Source: CAVVEQ01 sp963828855
GTDB taxonomy: Bacteria; Chloroflexota; Anaerolineae; Anaerolineales; Anaerolineaceae
Reading direction: 5' to 3'
Assembly: GCA_963828855.1 (NCBI GenBank)
Contig: CAWHGB010000005.1
Coordinates: 62,001 to 126,000, forward strand
Length of the DNA: 64,000 nt
Shown here: piece after piece, positions 9,127 to 17,970 of the stretch
How positions within the stretch are numbered: the first letter of the stretch is position 1
Layout of the letters: each line of letters starts with the position of its first letter
Position numbers and translations under genes: made by a program
The notes under the pieces: model-generated
The model's database searches: none
The model's input: only the letters and a program-made list of their open reading frames with translations
Told to the model about the DNA's origin: nothing

Positions 9127-11256
9127 CTACTCGTTTTTATCTTTATGAATTGGTGACAACAAAGCCAAAATAAGAAGCCCCAGTCCAAACAACCCGACAA
9201 GGTATGCACCATAATGGTATCGATAATTATCTGATAGATTAATTATTCCATATATTGTTTCTTGGGTCACCACCGGCAGGATAAACAGCAATCCTTTCCA
9301 ATTCTTCCTCCGGATAGAAAAAATTGCAGTGGCATAGACCCCAAACCACAAATACACTGCCGGGGATATCAATAAGGTCAGGGTTGCGTTGATCCTCAAA
9401 GAGATTAGGAAATGGGATAGCGGTTTTTGAAAAAAGGGGATCAAGCTTTTTTCCGAGATGTGTTTTTCAGGGTACCCACTTATCCATGAAGCGGAATTAA
9501 TCGGAAGGAGTGTATTAGCTCCACAGAAACCGGGGGATCTCCAGACTATGGAGCTGACGCACTTGAGATGCTCGAGTTCGACGGCAGGTTCCTTCACGGC
9601 AAGTTCAAGATACAATGTCCGGATCGCCGAACTCGGAAGGATCTTTTCCTCATCAAAAAGCCCGGTGGTTCGTGATGTGCTAAGCGCGCTGCAACAGTTA
9701 TATCCCCACTGGGACCCCGGAACGATGGAATCTGCCAGGGCTTGTTCGGAAGGGGTGAGTGGTTGCCCGGTATTGATATGGGCGGCAATATGATGCATCA
9801 AGATGTGCTCAAATGTCCCCGATGTGGGCTGTTCCACCCTCAAAGCCTTGTATAACGGTCCATGAATGACCCCGTATACAACCAGCGACATCACCGCTGC
9901 CTGAACTATGTATTTCCACCATTTGCGATAAAAAATCAACAGAGCGATCAATGATGCTAACGGTACGGGAAATCCATTATGACGGAAGGAGGCAACACAC
10001 AGACTGACCAGGCCCAGCCATACCCAGGTGAATCGTTTCTCCAGCCAGATCCCCTTGGTGAGCACGATCTTCAGGATCATCAAGGAAAGCAGAAAGAGGC
10101 TGGTGGAGTAGGGGATATCCTTCCACAGGACGAGGACCATGTTGCCGTTGAGAGGTGCGATGGCGAAAATGGCTGCCAGCAACCATCCTGCCCAGTCTGG
10201 CAACCCATGGTCCTCAAGCAGCCGGATCCCCCAAGCGACACTCAGACTCAGAAAAAGGATCTGGGAGATCACCACCGCAGCCGGCGAGAACCAGATCCTG
10301 GTGACCAGCCACATCGATAACGTGTGGAACACCGGGTGGGCATCGTTGAACTGCCCGGAGATGAGCTGACCCCATTGTTGATTGGAATCAAAACTCATCA
10401 TGCCGGGAAAGAAGGTCAGCAGGTAGACCCCCCACACCGCGATCATCGGCAGGGTAAAGAAAAGCCAGGAATATTTACCGCGTGAATAAAAGGGTTTGCC
10501 CTTAATCTCCCGTGTTAAAAGAAACATCGTAATTGATAGAAAGAGAATACCTGAGGAAAACCAGAGAATGAATATCGCGAGCAGGAATCCGGCATTTTTG
10601 GAATTGTATGGCTGCGTGATCGTCAGGGTTGATCCCGGGGAGCCTTCAAGGTTGATCGATGTTTCCTGACCATCCCAGGTAACCAGGATGGGATTGGAAT
10701 AGGGTGTTTTTTGAAGTTCAACCATTACCTTATCACCCGGTTTTCCCTCCCAAAATAGAGATGCCGGCTGCGGTCCGGTGTGGCTGATCCCGGTTTCTGA
10801 TTTCTCCCAACCCCCCTCTTTTTGTAATTTAGAAAAACTTACATCGCCTAGACCTGTGGTGATCCAGATAACCGAAACGGTTCGTTCAACCGCGTTATCT
10901 CCCGATACTATTGGAACCTGGATTTTGAGCGTGTGATCCGGAGAGGCGAAATACAAGGGAGGATAATTCGTTGTGAGGATGATAAAAAAACCAAAGAGAA
11001 TCGATGAAAGGATCAGGAAGGTTTTTCCGCGGGGTGAATATTCTCGAAATTGTGCCAAAAGAAATCGATCGATCATAAAGTAACTGGGAAAAATCAAGAC
11101 CACGAAAAGGAGAATTGCTGCTAGAAGTTCCCGTTTTCCAAGCAGGGGTGTTTGAATGAATAACAGATAAATAGTCAGTGATAGGGAGAAGCTGAGGAGG
11201 ATGGCTAGAATCCCTGATAACAAATGAATTTTGCGAGAAGGATTACTTTTATTCAA
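9127..11256 (-). CDS. Array protein 3: shared module plus WKDxPYS-type membrane core
   Basis: 709 residues, intact. N-terminal helices with FIQTPLLGKRELLAA are followed by an outside domain (ERTVSVIW, GDVSFSKLQKEGGWE, PQPASLFWEGKPGD, VTWDGQE), a helix, and then the membrane core. Core landmarks are FFPGMMSFDSNQQWGQ in the first loop, AHPVFHT, VLWKDIPYS, RHNGFPVP, MHHIAAH, a YNCC pair, and cysteines in HLKCVSS and GFCGAN. The acidic residue in the first outside loop and about eleven helices fit a GT-C fold using a lipid-linked donor. The gap from array protein 4 is three bases, so coupled translation is likely. The true substrate cannot be read from sequence. An O-antigen-type polymerase or flippase role is a less likely alternative. 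Confidence 0.72.
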   Translation of the reverse strand: MNKSNPSRKIHLLSGILAILLSFSLSLTIYLLFIQTPLLGKRELLAAILLFVVLIFPSYFMIDRFLLAQFREYSPRGKTFLILSSILFGFFIILTTNYPPLYFASPDHTLKIQVPIVSGDNAVERTVSVIWITTGLGDVSFSKLQKEGGWEKSETGISHTGPQPASLFWEGKPGDKVMVELQKTPYSNPILVTWDGQETSINLEGSPGSTLTITQPYNSKNAGFLLAIFILWFSSGILFLSITMFLLTREIKGKPFYSRGKYSWLFFTLPMIAVWGVYLLTFFPGMMSFDSNQQWGQLISGQFNDAHPVFHTLSMWLVTRIWFSPAAVVISQILFLSLSVAWGIRLLEDHGLPDWAGWLLAAIFAIAPLNGNMVLVLWKDIPYSTSLFLLSLMILKIVLTKGIWLEKRFTWVWLGLVSLCVASFRHNGFPVPLASLIALLIFYRKWWKYIVQAAVMSLVVYGVIHGPLYKALRVEQPTSGTFEHILMHHIAAHINTGQPLTPSEQALADSIVPGSQWGYNCCSALSTSRTTGLFDEEKILPSSAIRTLYLELAVKEPAVELEHLKCVSSIVWRSPGFCGANTLLPINSASWISGYPEKHISEKSLIPFFQKPLSHFLISLRINATLTLLISPAVYLWFGVYATAIFSIRRKNWKGLLFILPVVTQETIYGIINLSDNYRYHYGAYLVGLFGLGLLILALLSPIHKDKNE

Positions 11257-11259
11257 GAT

Positions 11260-13422
11260 TTATTTCTCCGGAGATTCAATTCTTTTCCTTCGCTCAACAT
11301 TGTTCAAAATATCTTTTTCCACCGGGACGAATAAAAACCCGATACATAATAAACCTATCAGAACGACGCCATATTGATAGCGAACGTCTGAAGAAATGTT
11401 GACAAGGAACAATACCAACGATTGAATCAAAGCAGGGGTCAGAAATAACAAAATTAACCCTTGCTTTTTCCGAAACGCAAGTAGTATCGTACACAAGATT
11501 CCCAGGTAGAGGTAAACTGCTGGTGAATAAATAATCTCGTGTAAAAAACCGGTTGAAAATACCTGCAAGTAAGGATTCGCATACCGTATTAACCCGGGAA
11601 ACCTTGAAGCAGCCACAAAACCCAGATTCCCACTATATATTTTATAAGTTTCAACCGGATCTGTTGAACTGGATAAGGGGAATAAACCATTGGTTATTCT
11701 GTCATCGCACATGGAACCAACTTTCCATACCAATTCGCCTGTGCATGCCATATGAGCAAAATCCACCGATGGATTCTTTAAAAACAAGTCGAATGCAATT
11801 ATGGTTGGTCTCTGAAGATCCTGTTTTAACAAAGGCAAGTCAAAGTTCGAATGTTGACCTCTCGGAAAAATGGGCATCAATGTTGGGTTCACCCAGCAAC
11901 AATCATATTTCCAAGTATCTAATGGAGCCAATTTACCTAGATAATTCGTTTCCTCGGTATTCAGGGGAGTACCAGCTTGCAGGTGTGCTGCGATATGATG
12001 CAGGAAAAGCACGGTTCTGAATTCGGGGACATGCCTAACCTTCAAGTATGAATAAACGGGTCCATACAATAGACCCAGTAATAAAACAAAAGCCCCTGCT
12101 GCATACATCATCAATCGTCTTTGTTTCCAAAAGAAAACGAGTAGCACGATGATCGACCCAACTGCCACTGGAAAGCCATTAATCCTTAAGAGGGCTATTA
12201 CGGCAAGGATAATGCTCAACCCCAACCACGCCAAATGCCCATTTAACCATTCCCCCTTAGAATTGATCATTTTTAGGAAGATAATCGATAAAACCAACAG
12301 TGCGGCTGAGTAGGGAATATCCTTGAATAATGTGATCACCATTATGATATTGAAAGGCAATAATGCAGAAACAATCACCAACACCCAAAGCACTTTTTTG
12401 GACACACCCATATTTCCCAATTCTGCCAGGCCCCAAGCTAAGGCAATGCTCACCATCAAGATCTGGGTAATCACAACAGATGCTAATGAAGAGTAAAACC
12501 TGGACGCTGCGCTAATTATCAGTGCATACAAGATGGGATGCGCATCCGTATATTTTCCACTAACCATCTGTCGCCATTGCAGTTGGGCATCAGCGCTAAA
12601 AAACCCCGGATAGAAAATTAATAGAAATAACACCCATACCCCGATCATTGGCAGAGCGTATAATAGCCATGAATATTCAACTCGCCTAAGTAACAAAAAA
12701 AAGAATATCAGGCTGGCAAGACCCCACCACGCTAAGAAACCGGGGAAGTACGCATATATGGGGATAGGGAAATCCTGGATTTTTTCTTGTTCACCCATTA
12801 TCGGAGAGTAGAGGTCAAGAATTTCTGAAGCCCCGTTCCAGATAACCTTTACGCGCCCAGCATCCGGCCCAGTGATAAATATCAACCTGGCTTGTGAACC
12901 GGTTCGCCCTACCCAATTTATGGTAGCTGGTTCACCCGAAGAATGCTTTAAGATGTTGGTATCAGTAACTTCCCATTCGCCTTCTTTTATTAGTTGGGAA
13001 AAACTCACCCAACCAAGATCTGTAGAGAATCCATTGATACCTACTTGTTTCCCTGTTGAAAGTGGGTTTTTTTCATTCTCGGTTGTAATAAATAACGACT
13101 GATGGGGTAAGAACAAGTAAACGGGTTTTAATTTTCCTCCGATTAGAGCAACACACAATCCGAGAAAAAGGCTTATCAAGACCCATAATAGTTTACGGTT
13201 TGTCCCTTGGTAGCGGGAGAGGATATTCCGTTCAATGAATAAATACCAAGGGATTATACAAACCAGAAAAATCAGGGTTGTAAAAGCGAGCTCGCGTCTA
13301 CCAAGAAAGGGCGTTTCGAGGAAAAAAATGTAGAAAAATATTGCAGTTAATCCGCTGAAGAATAACGCCAGAACAAAATTTAACGATCGTTTACGAGTGA
13401 ATGTATTAAATTTTGTGGTCAT
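11260..13422 (-). CDS. Array protein 4: shared module plus WKDxPYS-type membrane core
   Basis: 720 residues, intact. Helices with FFLETPFLGRRELAF lead into the outside domain (LGWVSFSQLIKEGEWE, SGEPATINWVGRTGS, VKVIWNG). The core shows FYPGFFSADAQLQWRQ, TDAHPILYAL, TLFKDIPYSA, RINGFPVA, LHHIAAH, KYDCCWVNPTLMPIFP and HMACTGELVWKVGSMC. It is very close to array protein 5 (LAWGLAELGNMGVSKKVLW against FAWGLGELASMGVSRKVLW), so the two arose by recent duplication. Its start codon overlaps the stop of protein 5 by four bases (ATGA type), a sign of translational coupling. Bases here are visibly more AT-rich than in array protein 2. Role inferred as an extracytoplasmic sugar transferase or related lipid-carrier enzyme; not proven. 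Confidence 0.72.
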   Translation of the reverse strand: MTTKFNTFTRKRSLNFVLALFFSGLTAIFFYIFFLETPFLGRRELAFTTLIFLVCIIPWYLFIERNILSRYQGTNRKLLWVLISLFLGLCVALIGGKLKPVYLFLPHQSLFITTENEKNPLSTGKQVGINGFSTDLGWVSFSQLIKEGEWEVTDTNILKHSSGEPATINWVGRTGSQARLIFITGPDAGRVKVIWNGASEILDLYSPIMGEQEKIQDFPIPIYAYFPGFLAWWGLASLIFFFLLLRRVEYSWLLYALPMIGVWVLFLLIFYPGFFSADAQLQWRQMVSGKYTDAHPILYALIISAASRFYSSLASVVITQILMVSIALAWGLAELGNMGVSKKVLWVLVIVSALLPFNIIMVITLFKDIPYSAALLVLSIIFLKMINSKGEWLNGHLAWLGLSIILAVIALLRINGFPVAVGSIIVLLVFFWKQRRLMMYAAGAFVLLLGLLYGPVYSYLKVRHVPEFRTVLFLHHIAAHLQAGTPLNTEETNYLGKLAPLDTWKYDCCWVNPTLMPIFPRGQHSNFDLPLLKQDLQRPTIIAFDLFLKNPSVDFAHMACTGELVWKVGSMCDDRITNGLFPLSSSTDPVETYKIYSGNLGFVAASRFPGLIRYANPYLQVFSTGFLHEIIYSPAVYLYLGILCTILLAFRKKQGLILLFLTPALIQSLVLFLVNISSDVRYQYGVVLIGLLCIGFLFVPVEKDILNNVERRKRIESPEK

Positions 13423-15617
13423 TTACTTTTTACAATATTTATCGAAGTATCAATCGTAGAATCGTACTCCATTAGATTAGGTCGCTGAACAAAGAAAAAT
13501 CCAATGCTAAGTAAACCAACCAGAAGAACACCAAACTGGTAACGGATACTTTGAGATTGGTTAAATAGAATAAGAGTTAGTGATTGCATCAAAACAGGAG
13601 TCAAAAAAAGAATGAAACTTGTTCTCCTACTACGGATAGCGAGGAATAAGGTAGATAAGATGGTCATGTAAAGGTAGATTGCAGGAGTATAAAAAATCTC
13701 GTGCAAAAACCCGGAGGATTTTACTTGAAGGTAAAGGTTCCCATAAGGGATAAGTAATGGAAGCACGGATGCTGGTTTAAATCCAAATCCATTCCTAGAA
13801 ATCCAATACGATTCGACAGGGTTTAATGAATTGGAGAGCGGACTTAATCCTTCTGTGATCATTACTCCGCATTTGGAGCCAATTTTCCAAACCAACTCAC
13901 TTGCGCAAGCCATGTGATGAAGATCCACCCCTGGGTTTCTCAAGAAAAGAGCCAGAGAGATGCTGATTGGTTTATTAATATCCTCTTTAAGTATTGGTAA
14001 ATCCATTTTTTGAACTGAATATTCCGGGAATATCGGGTGCAAGGTCGGGTTTACCAGGCAACATTTGTAACGCCACGAATCCAGAGGTGCCAATTTTCCG
14101 AGGTATTCCCTTTCATCAGGCGTTAAAGGAGTTCCTGCATTAATATGAGCGGCGATGTGATGAAGGAATACAGCAACTCCAAATTCAGGCACACGCTTCA
14201 CGCGCAGGATGGAATAGACTGGTCCAAAGACAACTGCAAGCATCACCACCATTATTCCTGCAGCAAAAACGACCTGTTTCCACTGTTTTCGGAAAAACAA
14301 GAGCATTACAAAAGCTGAAAAGAAAGCCACAGAGAATCCATTCGCACGGAACAGCGCAACGGCACCGAGAATGACTCCCAGCACCAACCAATGCCGGGGA
14401 TTCGTCAACCACTGACCCCTTGTGTTTATTGTTTTTAAGAATATAACTGAAAGGATGAATAAACATACTGAATAGGGGACATCCTTCCACAAGGACAATG
14501 TTAGTACAATATTGAATGGTGCAATGGAACAGAGGATTGCAAGAATCCAGAGTACTTTTCTGGATACTCCCATGGACGCCAATTCCCCCAACCCCCAGGC
14601 AAATGCGATGCTGACCATCAGGATCTGGAAGATCACGACCGCTGCTGGCGAAAAATAAATCTTGGTGATCAGTCCAATCAAAATCGCATACAGGATCGGA
14701 TGCCAGTCGTTATACTGGCCGCTCACAAATTGCCGAAGTTCATAGAAAGCATCATCAGGTACGAATCCCGGGAAAAAAATCAACAAAAAAAACATCCATA
14801 CCGCAATCATGGGTAGAGTATAGATAAGCCAGGAAAAACGCCGGGGGGATGGTTTCATTTTTTGATCGATCCTGGTTTCAAGAAACAATAGGGTTATACA
14901 AAGAAAAAAGAAAGAAGAAACAAGAAAGGAAAGTATAGTCGGTAGATGGTATCGCTGGTTATCTTTAAAAACCGTGGAGACGATTTCCGTTTCACTGGTA
15001 TTTCCGGAAAGACTATGCTTTTCAGATTGACCGTCCCAAATAATTTCGATCTCACCGGCATCCGGGGCTTTTTCAAATAAAATTGTGGGGGTTGAATTAA
15101 CCCTTCCGGTCCACTGCAGGGCAGCACCGGAAGAACCTGTGTGGTAGATCCGGTTGGATTCCCTTTGCCAGCTTCCGATCTGTTTGAATTGCGAGAAACT
15201 GACATCCTCCCACCCGTTTGAAAACCCGGTTATCGATATTATCCGGTTTTTTCCCGTTGATTCTTCGATTGCGGGAACCTGGATCGTCAGGGAATGACGT
15301 GGAAGAAGATAGTACACTCCGGGCGGGTTTATTGTTAGAACAATAAAAACCCCAAATAACGCTGAAAGAAAAAACAATAAGATCCTTTTCTTCGGGGGAT
15401 AGTCAAGAATTCGAGGAATTATGAACTTGTTCAAGAGGAAATACAAACAGGGAATAAATCCTAAGAAAATAAGTGCGGTAAAGAAAATCTCACGTTTGCT
15501 GATAATGGGTGATTGCAAAAATAATAAATATATCGCCAGGGAAATGCAAAGACTGAAGAAAATTGAACCAATCAAGACAGAGATTCTAATTTTTGGGTTT
15601 CTTCTGAGATTGATCAT
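13419..15617 (-). CDS. Array protein 5: shared module plus WKDxPYS-type membrane core
   Basis: 732 residues, intact, first gene of the five-member array as transcribed. N-terminal helices with FLQSPIISKREIFF precede the outside domain (WEDVSFSQFKQIGSWQ, GAALQWTGRVN, IEIIWDGQSE). The core has FFPGFVPDDAFYELRQ with adjacent aspartates in loop 1, DWHPILYA, SLWKDVPYS, RANGFSVA, LHHIAAH, YKCCLVNPTLHPIFPEY and HMACASELVWKIGSKC. The four core cysteines match those of array proteins 2-4, so disulfides outside the membrane are plausible. The gene begins 95 bases after the stop of the GT-C gene at 15712, in the same direction. DUF6020-like/GT-C membership is my reading of the pattern. Confidence 0.72.
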   Translation of the reverse strand: MINLRRNPKIRISVLIGSIFFSLCISLAIYLLFLQSPIISKREIFFTALIFLGFIPCLYFLLNKFIIPRILDYPPKKRILLFFLSALFGVFIVLTINPPGVYYLLPRHSLTIQVPAIEESTGKNRIISITGFSNGWEDVSFSQFKQIGSWQRESNRIYHTGSSGAALQWTGRVNSTPTILFEKAPDAGEIEIIWDGQSEKHSLSGNTSETEIVSTVFKDNQRYHLPTILSFLVSSFFFLCITLLFLETRIDQKMKPSPRRFSWLIYTLPMIAVWMFFLLIFFPGFVPDDAFYELRQFVSGQYNDWHPILYAILIGLITKIYFSPAAVVIFQILMVSIAFAWGLGELASMGVSRKVLWILAILCSIAPFNIVLTLSLWKDVPYSVCLFILSVIFLKTINTRGQWLTNPRHWLVLGVILGAVALFRANGFSVAFFSAFVMLLFFRKQWKQVVFAAGIMVVMLAVVFGPVYSILRVKRVPEFGVAVFLHHIAAHINAGTPLTPDEREYLGKLAPLDSWRYKCCLVNPTLHPIFPEYSVQKMDLPILKEDINKPISISLALFLRNPGVDLHHMACASELVWKIGSKCGVMITEGLSPLSNSLNPVESYWISRNGFGFKPASVLPLLIPYGNLYLQVKSSGFLHEIFYTPAIYLYMTILSTLFLAIRSRRTSFILFLTPVLMQSLTLILFNQSQSIRYQFGVLLVGLLSIGFFFVQRPNLMEYDSTIDTSINIVKSK

Positions 15618-15711
15618 TAATGGTTTTTACTATTTTTGTGAAAGTTTAAGAACACTTCAGTAATTATGCAGAAAAATGTAATGTAAATTGCCACAACGTC
15701 TGCGTAATTCG

Positions 15712-17790
15712 CTACTCAGCGAAAATCCCATCGATATACTCTTTTAATCCCTCTTTTCCCGACGATTGGTCCGTACGCATGTTAATGTAATCCCATGTGC
15801 TCAAGATGAGCGTTTTATCCGGAGTTCCATCCATTAAAGTCATGAATGACACAGCCTGCTTTAGGATATCGAGGGATTTTTCCCACTCTCCGCCAAGGGC
15901 ATATGCTTGAATAAATGGGAATAACTCGGTAGCCTTATAGAACCGCAACTGTTTTTGTATGATTGCTTCATCCCCAATGGATCGCACGGATCGCCAGTCG
16001 TGCATCTGGCGGGCAAGCTCGGCATTTTCGTAATAATAGCACCATCCCCGCTCCGGCTCACTGCCCAGGTGAATCGCGGAAGGGTTGAATCCCGGCGGGG
16101 GATCCCCGGGCTGGATGGAATTGAGGCTTGCGTACTTCAGCCATTTCTCCACTCTTGGTTCAAGAGTGGGAATTTCCTCCGGGAATTCCGGGTTGTAAAC
16201 CTGAGGGCAATTCCGGCCGTTGTAATACAAAAAAACCACTTTGGAGAGATCGGCTTTGAAATGAGCCGAGGTCAAGTCTATTTCATCGGTTCCCCTTGAT
16301 AGAAAGTGTTCAAGCTGTGAACCCAAAACGATCAAGTAGGGAAATTCAATCGTTGATTGTTCCGGCTGGTAGAGCCAATTGAAAATATACGTCCAGGCTG
16401 TGGAACCATCCCCGGTGGGCATGTCATTCGTTACGATCATTGTTCCAGGCTCTAGTCGGGGGATACGGTACGAAAGGTTCCAGAAGAAATTGCCTCGTCT
16501 TTTTTCCACACCCCGCAGCTCATTAGAGGAAATAAATTGTAAGCCCGCGCTTAATCCCACTATCACACTTAGAACCAGGATCTGTGTCAGGTATCGCTTG
16601 AACAAAACCAGGGTCAGGAATACCACCCAGAGGCATGAAACCAGCAGGAAGGGGAGCAGGTACCTGGTTTCATACCCCCCCACCCCGACTGTAAGCCCAA
16701 CCACGATGAATGGAATCCCCCCCATCAACCAGGGCACAGCGCTCAATTCCAGCAGTTGAATTCCCAGGATTTTATTTTTTTTCTCTTGGGGTGCGTCGGG
16801 CAAGTGATAAGCGCGCAATACCAGGTAGGAAAATCCCGCGGTAAAGAACACCAGCAACACATAAATAAAGGAGGACGGCGAGCCCCATAACACTCTTTCG
16901 GTCATCACCGTGACGATCTGGGTCCAGGCGCGTACCATTGCCATCCAAAAATACAGGGCGGTTTGCTTCACCAGCAGGAAAACAGCCGAAAATGGATCCT
17001 CCTGGAAACTGGTGAGCAGGCTGAGAGAGTGGTTGTAGGTCTGATAGGGGAAGAGGACGGTTCGCCAGTAAAGCACCGCGCACAGGGCAACAAAGAAAGG
17101 CGCAAAATGCCGGATTGTCTTGCCAAGTTTCTGTTTGACCGGCAGGTCTGTTTCAGAAAGCACGATCCAGATCACGAAAGGTCGCATCAATTCCATGAAG
17201 AGGAAATATTCCATCGCCAGCATGTTGTAAATGCTGGTGAGCAGAGCCAGGATATAGAAAAGCCAGAATTGTTTCGGCCGCCGCAGGGAAAGGACCGTGA
17301 ACGTCAACGATACCAGGAAAATGGCAAGGATGATATTGCGGTGACCGGTGGTCAGTGCAACCCCGTGGGAGAGGTAACCCGGAAAAACCGCGATCAGGAT
17401 GCTGGTGAATACTGCGAAGCGTATCCGGTTTGGCCAAATGCTTTTTACGAACCACCAACCCGAGAGGCTGGTGATCCAGGGAGCCAGCACCGCGAAGAGC
17501 TGCCAGCGCCAGGGTTCAGCACCAAGAAGGGGCATAAGGACCTGGTAAAGCGGAGCCAGGAAGGGACGGTTGGTAATATGATAATAATCAATACCCCACG
17601 CACCAAGTTTCTGGTAAGTCCAGAGCAGGATCCAATCATCCGCGTAGAAGCTCAGCCACGGAAGCAAAACACCATAGGTGATTACGCACAGGAGCAATAG
17701 GAAAATGGGATGAAAGACCGGGTGCAATGTGACACTTTCGTACCATTCCACACTTCCAGAGGTTGAAACGGATTTTGTTGAATCGTTCAA
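15712..17790 (-). CDS. GT-C-type membrane glycosyltransferase (YADDW family)
   Basis: 692 residues, intact. After a short cytoplasmic start, the first helix leads to FYADDWILLW, the acidic loop-1 motif expected of GT-C enzymes, then NRPFLAPLY and PWRWQLFAVL. About eleven helices follow, ending near residue 420. The C-terminal soluble part (about 430-690) has a Y-N-G-R-N-C block and a helical stretch with LAREMHD-like and KAVSFM segments that resembles a tetratricopeptide-type helical repeat. It is a full-length paralogue of the partial gene at 1-841. It probably heads the minus-strand run, because a divergent plus-strand gene starts 180 bases upstream. Likely role: sugar transfer to a surface glycan or protein outside the membrane. 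Confidence 0.75.
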   Translation of the reverse strand: MNDSTKSVSTSGSVEWYESVTLHPVFHPIFLLLLCVITYGVLLPWLSFYADDWILLWTYQKLGAWGIDYYHITNRPFLAPLYQVLMPLLGAEPWRWQLFAVLAPWITSLSGWWFVKSIWPNRIRFAVFTSILIAVFPGYLSHGVALTTGHRNIILAIFLVSLTFTVLSLRRPKQFWLFYILALLTSIYNMLAMEYFLFMELMRPFVIWIVLSETDLPVKQKLGKTIRHFAPFFVALCAVLYWRTVLFPYQTYNHSLSLLTSFQEDPFSAVFLLVKQTALYFWMAMVRAWTQIVTVMTERVLWGSPSSFIYVLLVFFTAGFSYLVLRAYHLPDAPQEKKNKILGIQLLELSAVPWLMGGIPFIVVGLTVGVGGYETRYLLPFLLVSCLWVVFLTLVLFKRYLTQILVLSVIVGLSAGLQFISSNELRGVEKRRGNFFWNLSYRIPRLEPGTMIVTNDMPTGDGSTAWTYIFNWLYQPEQSTIEFPYLIVLGSQLEHFLSRGTDEIDLTSAHFKADLSKVVFLYYNGRNCPQVYNPEFPEEIPTLEPRVEKWLKYASLNSIQPGDPPPGFNPSAIHLGSEPERGWCYYYENAELARQMHDWRSVRSIGDEAIIQKQLRFYKATELFPFIQAYALGGEWEKSLDILKQAVSFMTLMDGTPDKTLILSTWDYINMRTDQSSGKEGLKEYIDGIFAE

Positions 17791-17970
17791 AAAGTAATTC
17801 CTTTTTAGTTGATTGTTAAATCGAACAACCAGTACTAACAGTGTTCAGCGAATACATAAGAATTTTACCTTATCCAATCTGCGCTCATTTATCCAAGGAA
17901 CACCGCTATGTTGCGATAGTCAATAACAGAATATAATATTTCAATATCTCCCTTAATTGGATACAGAACT

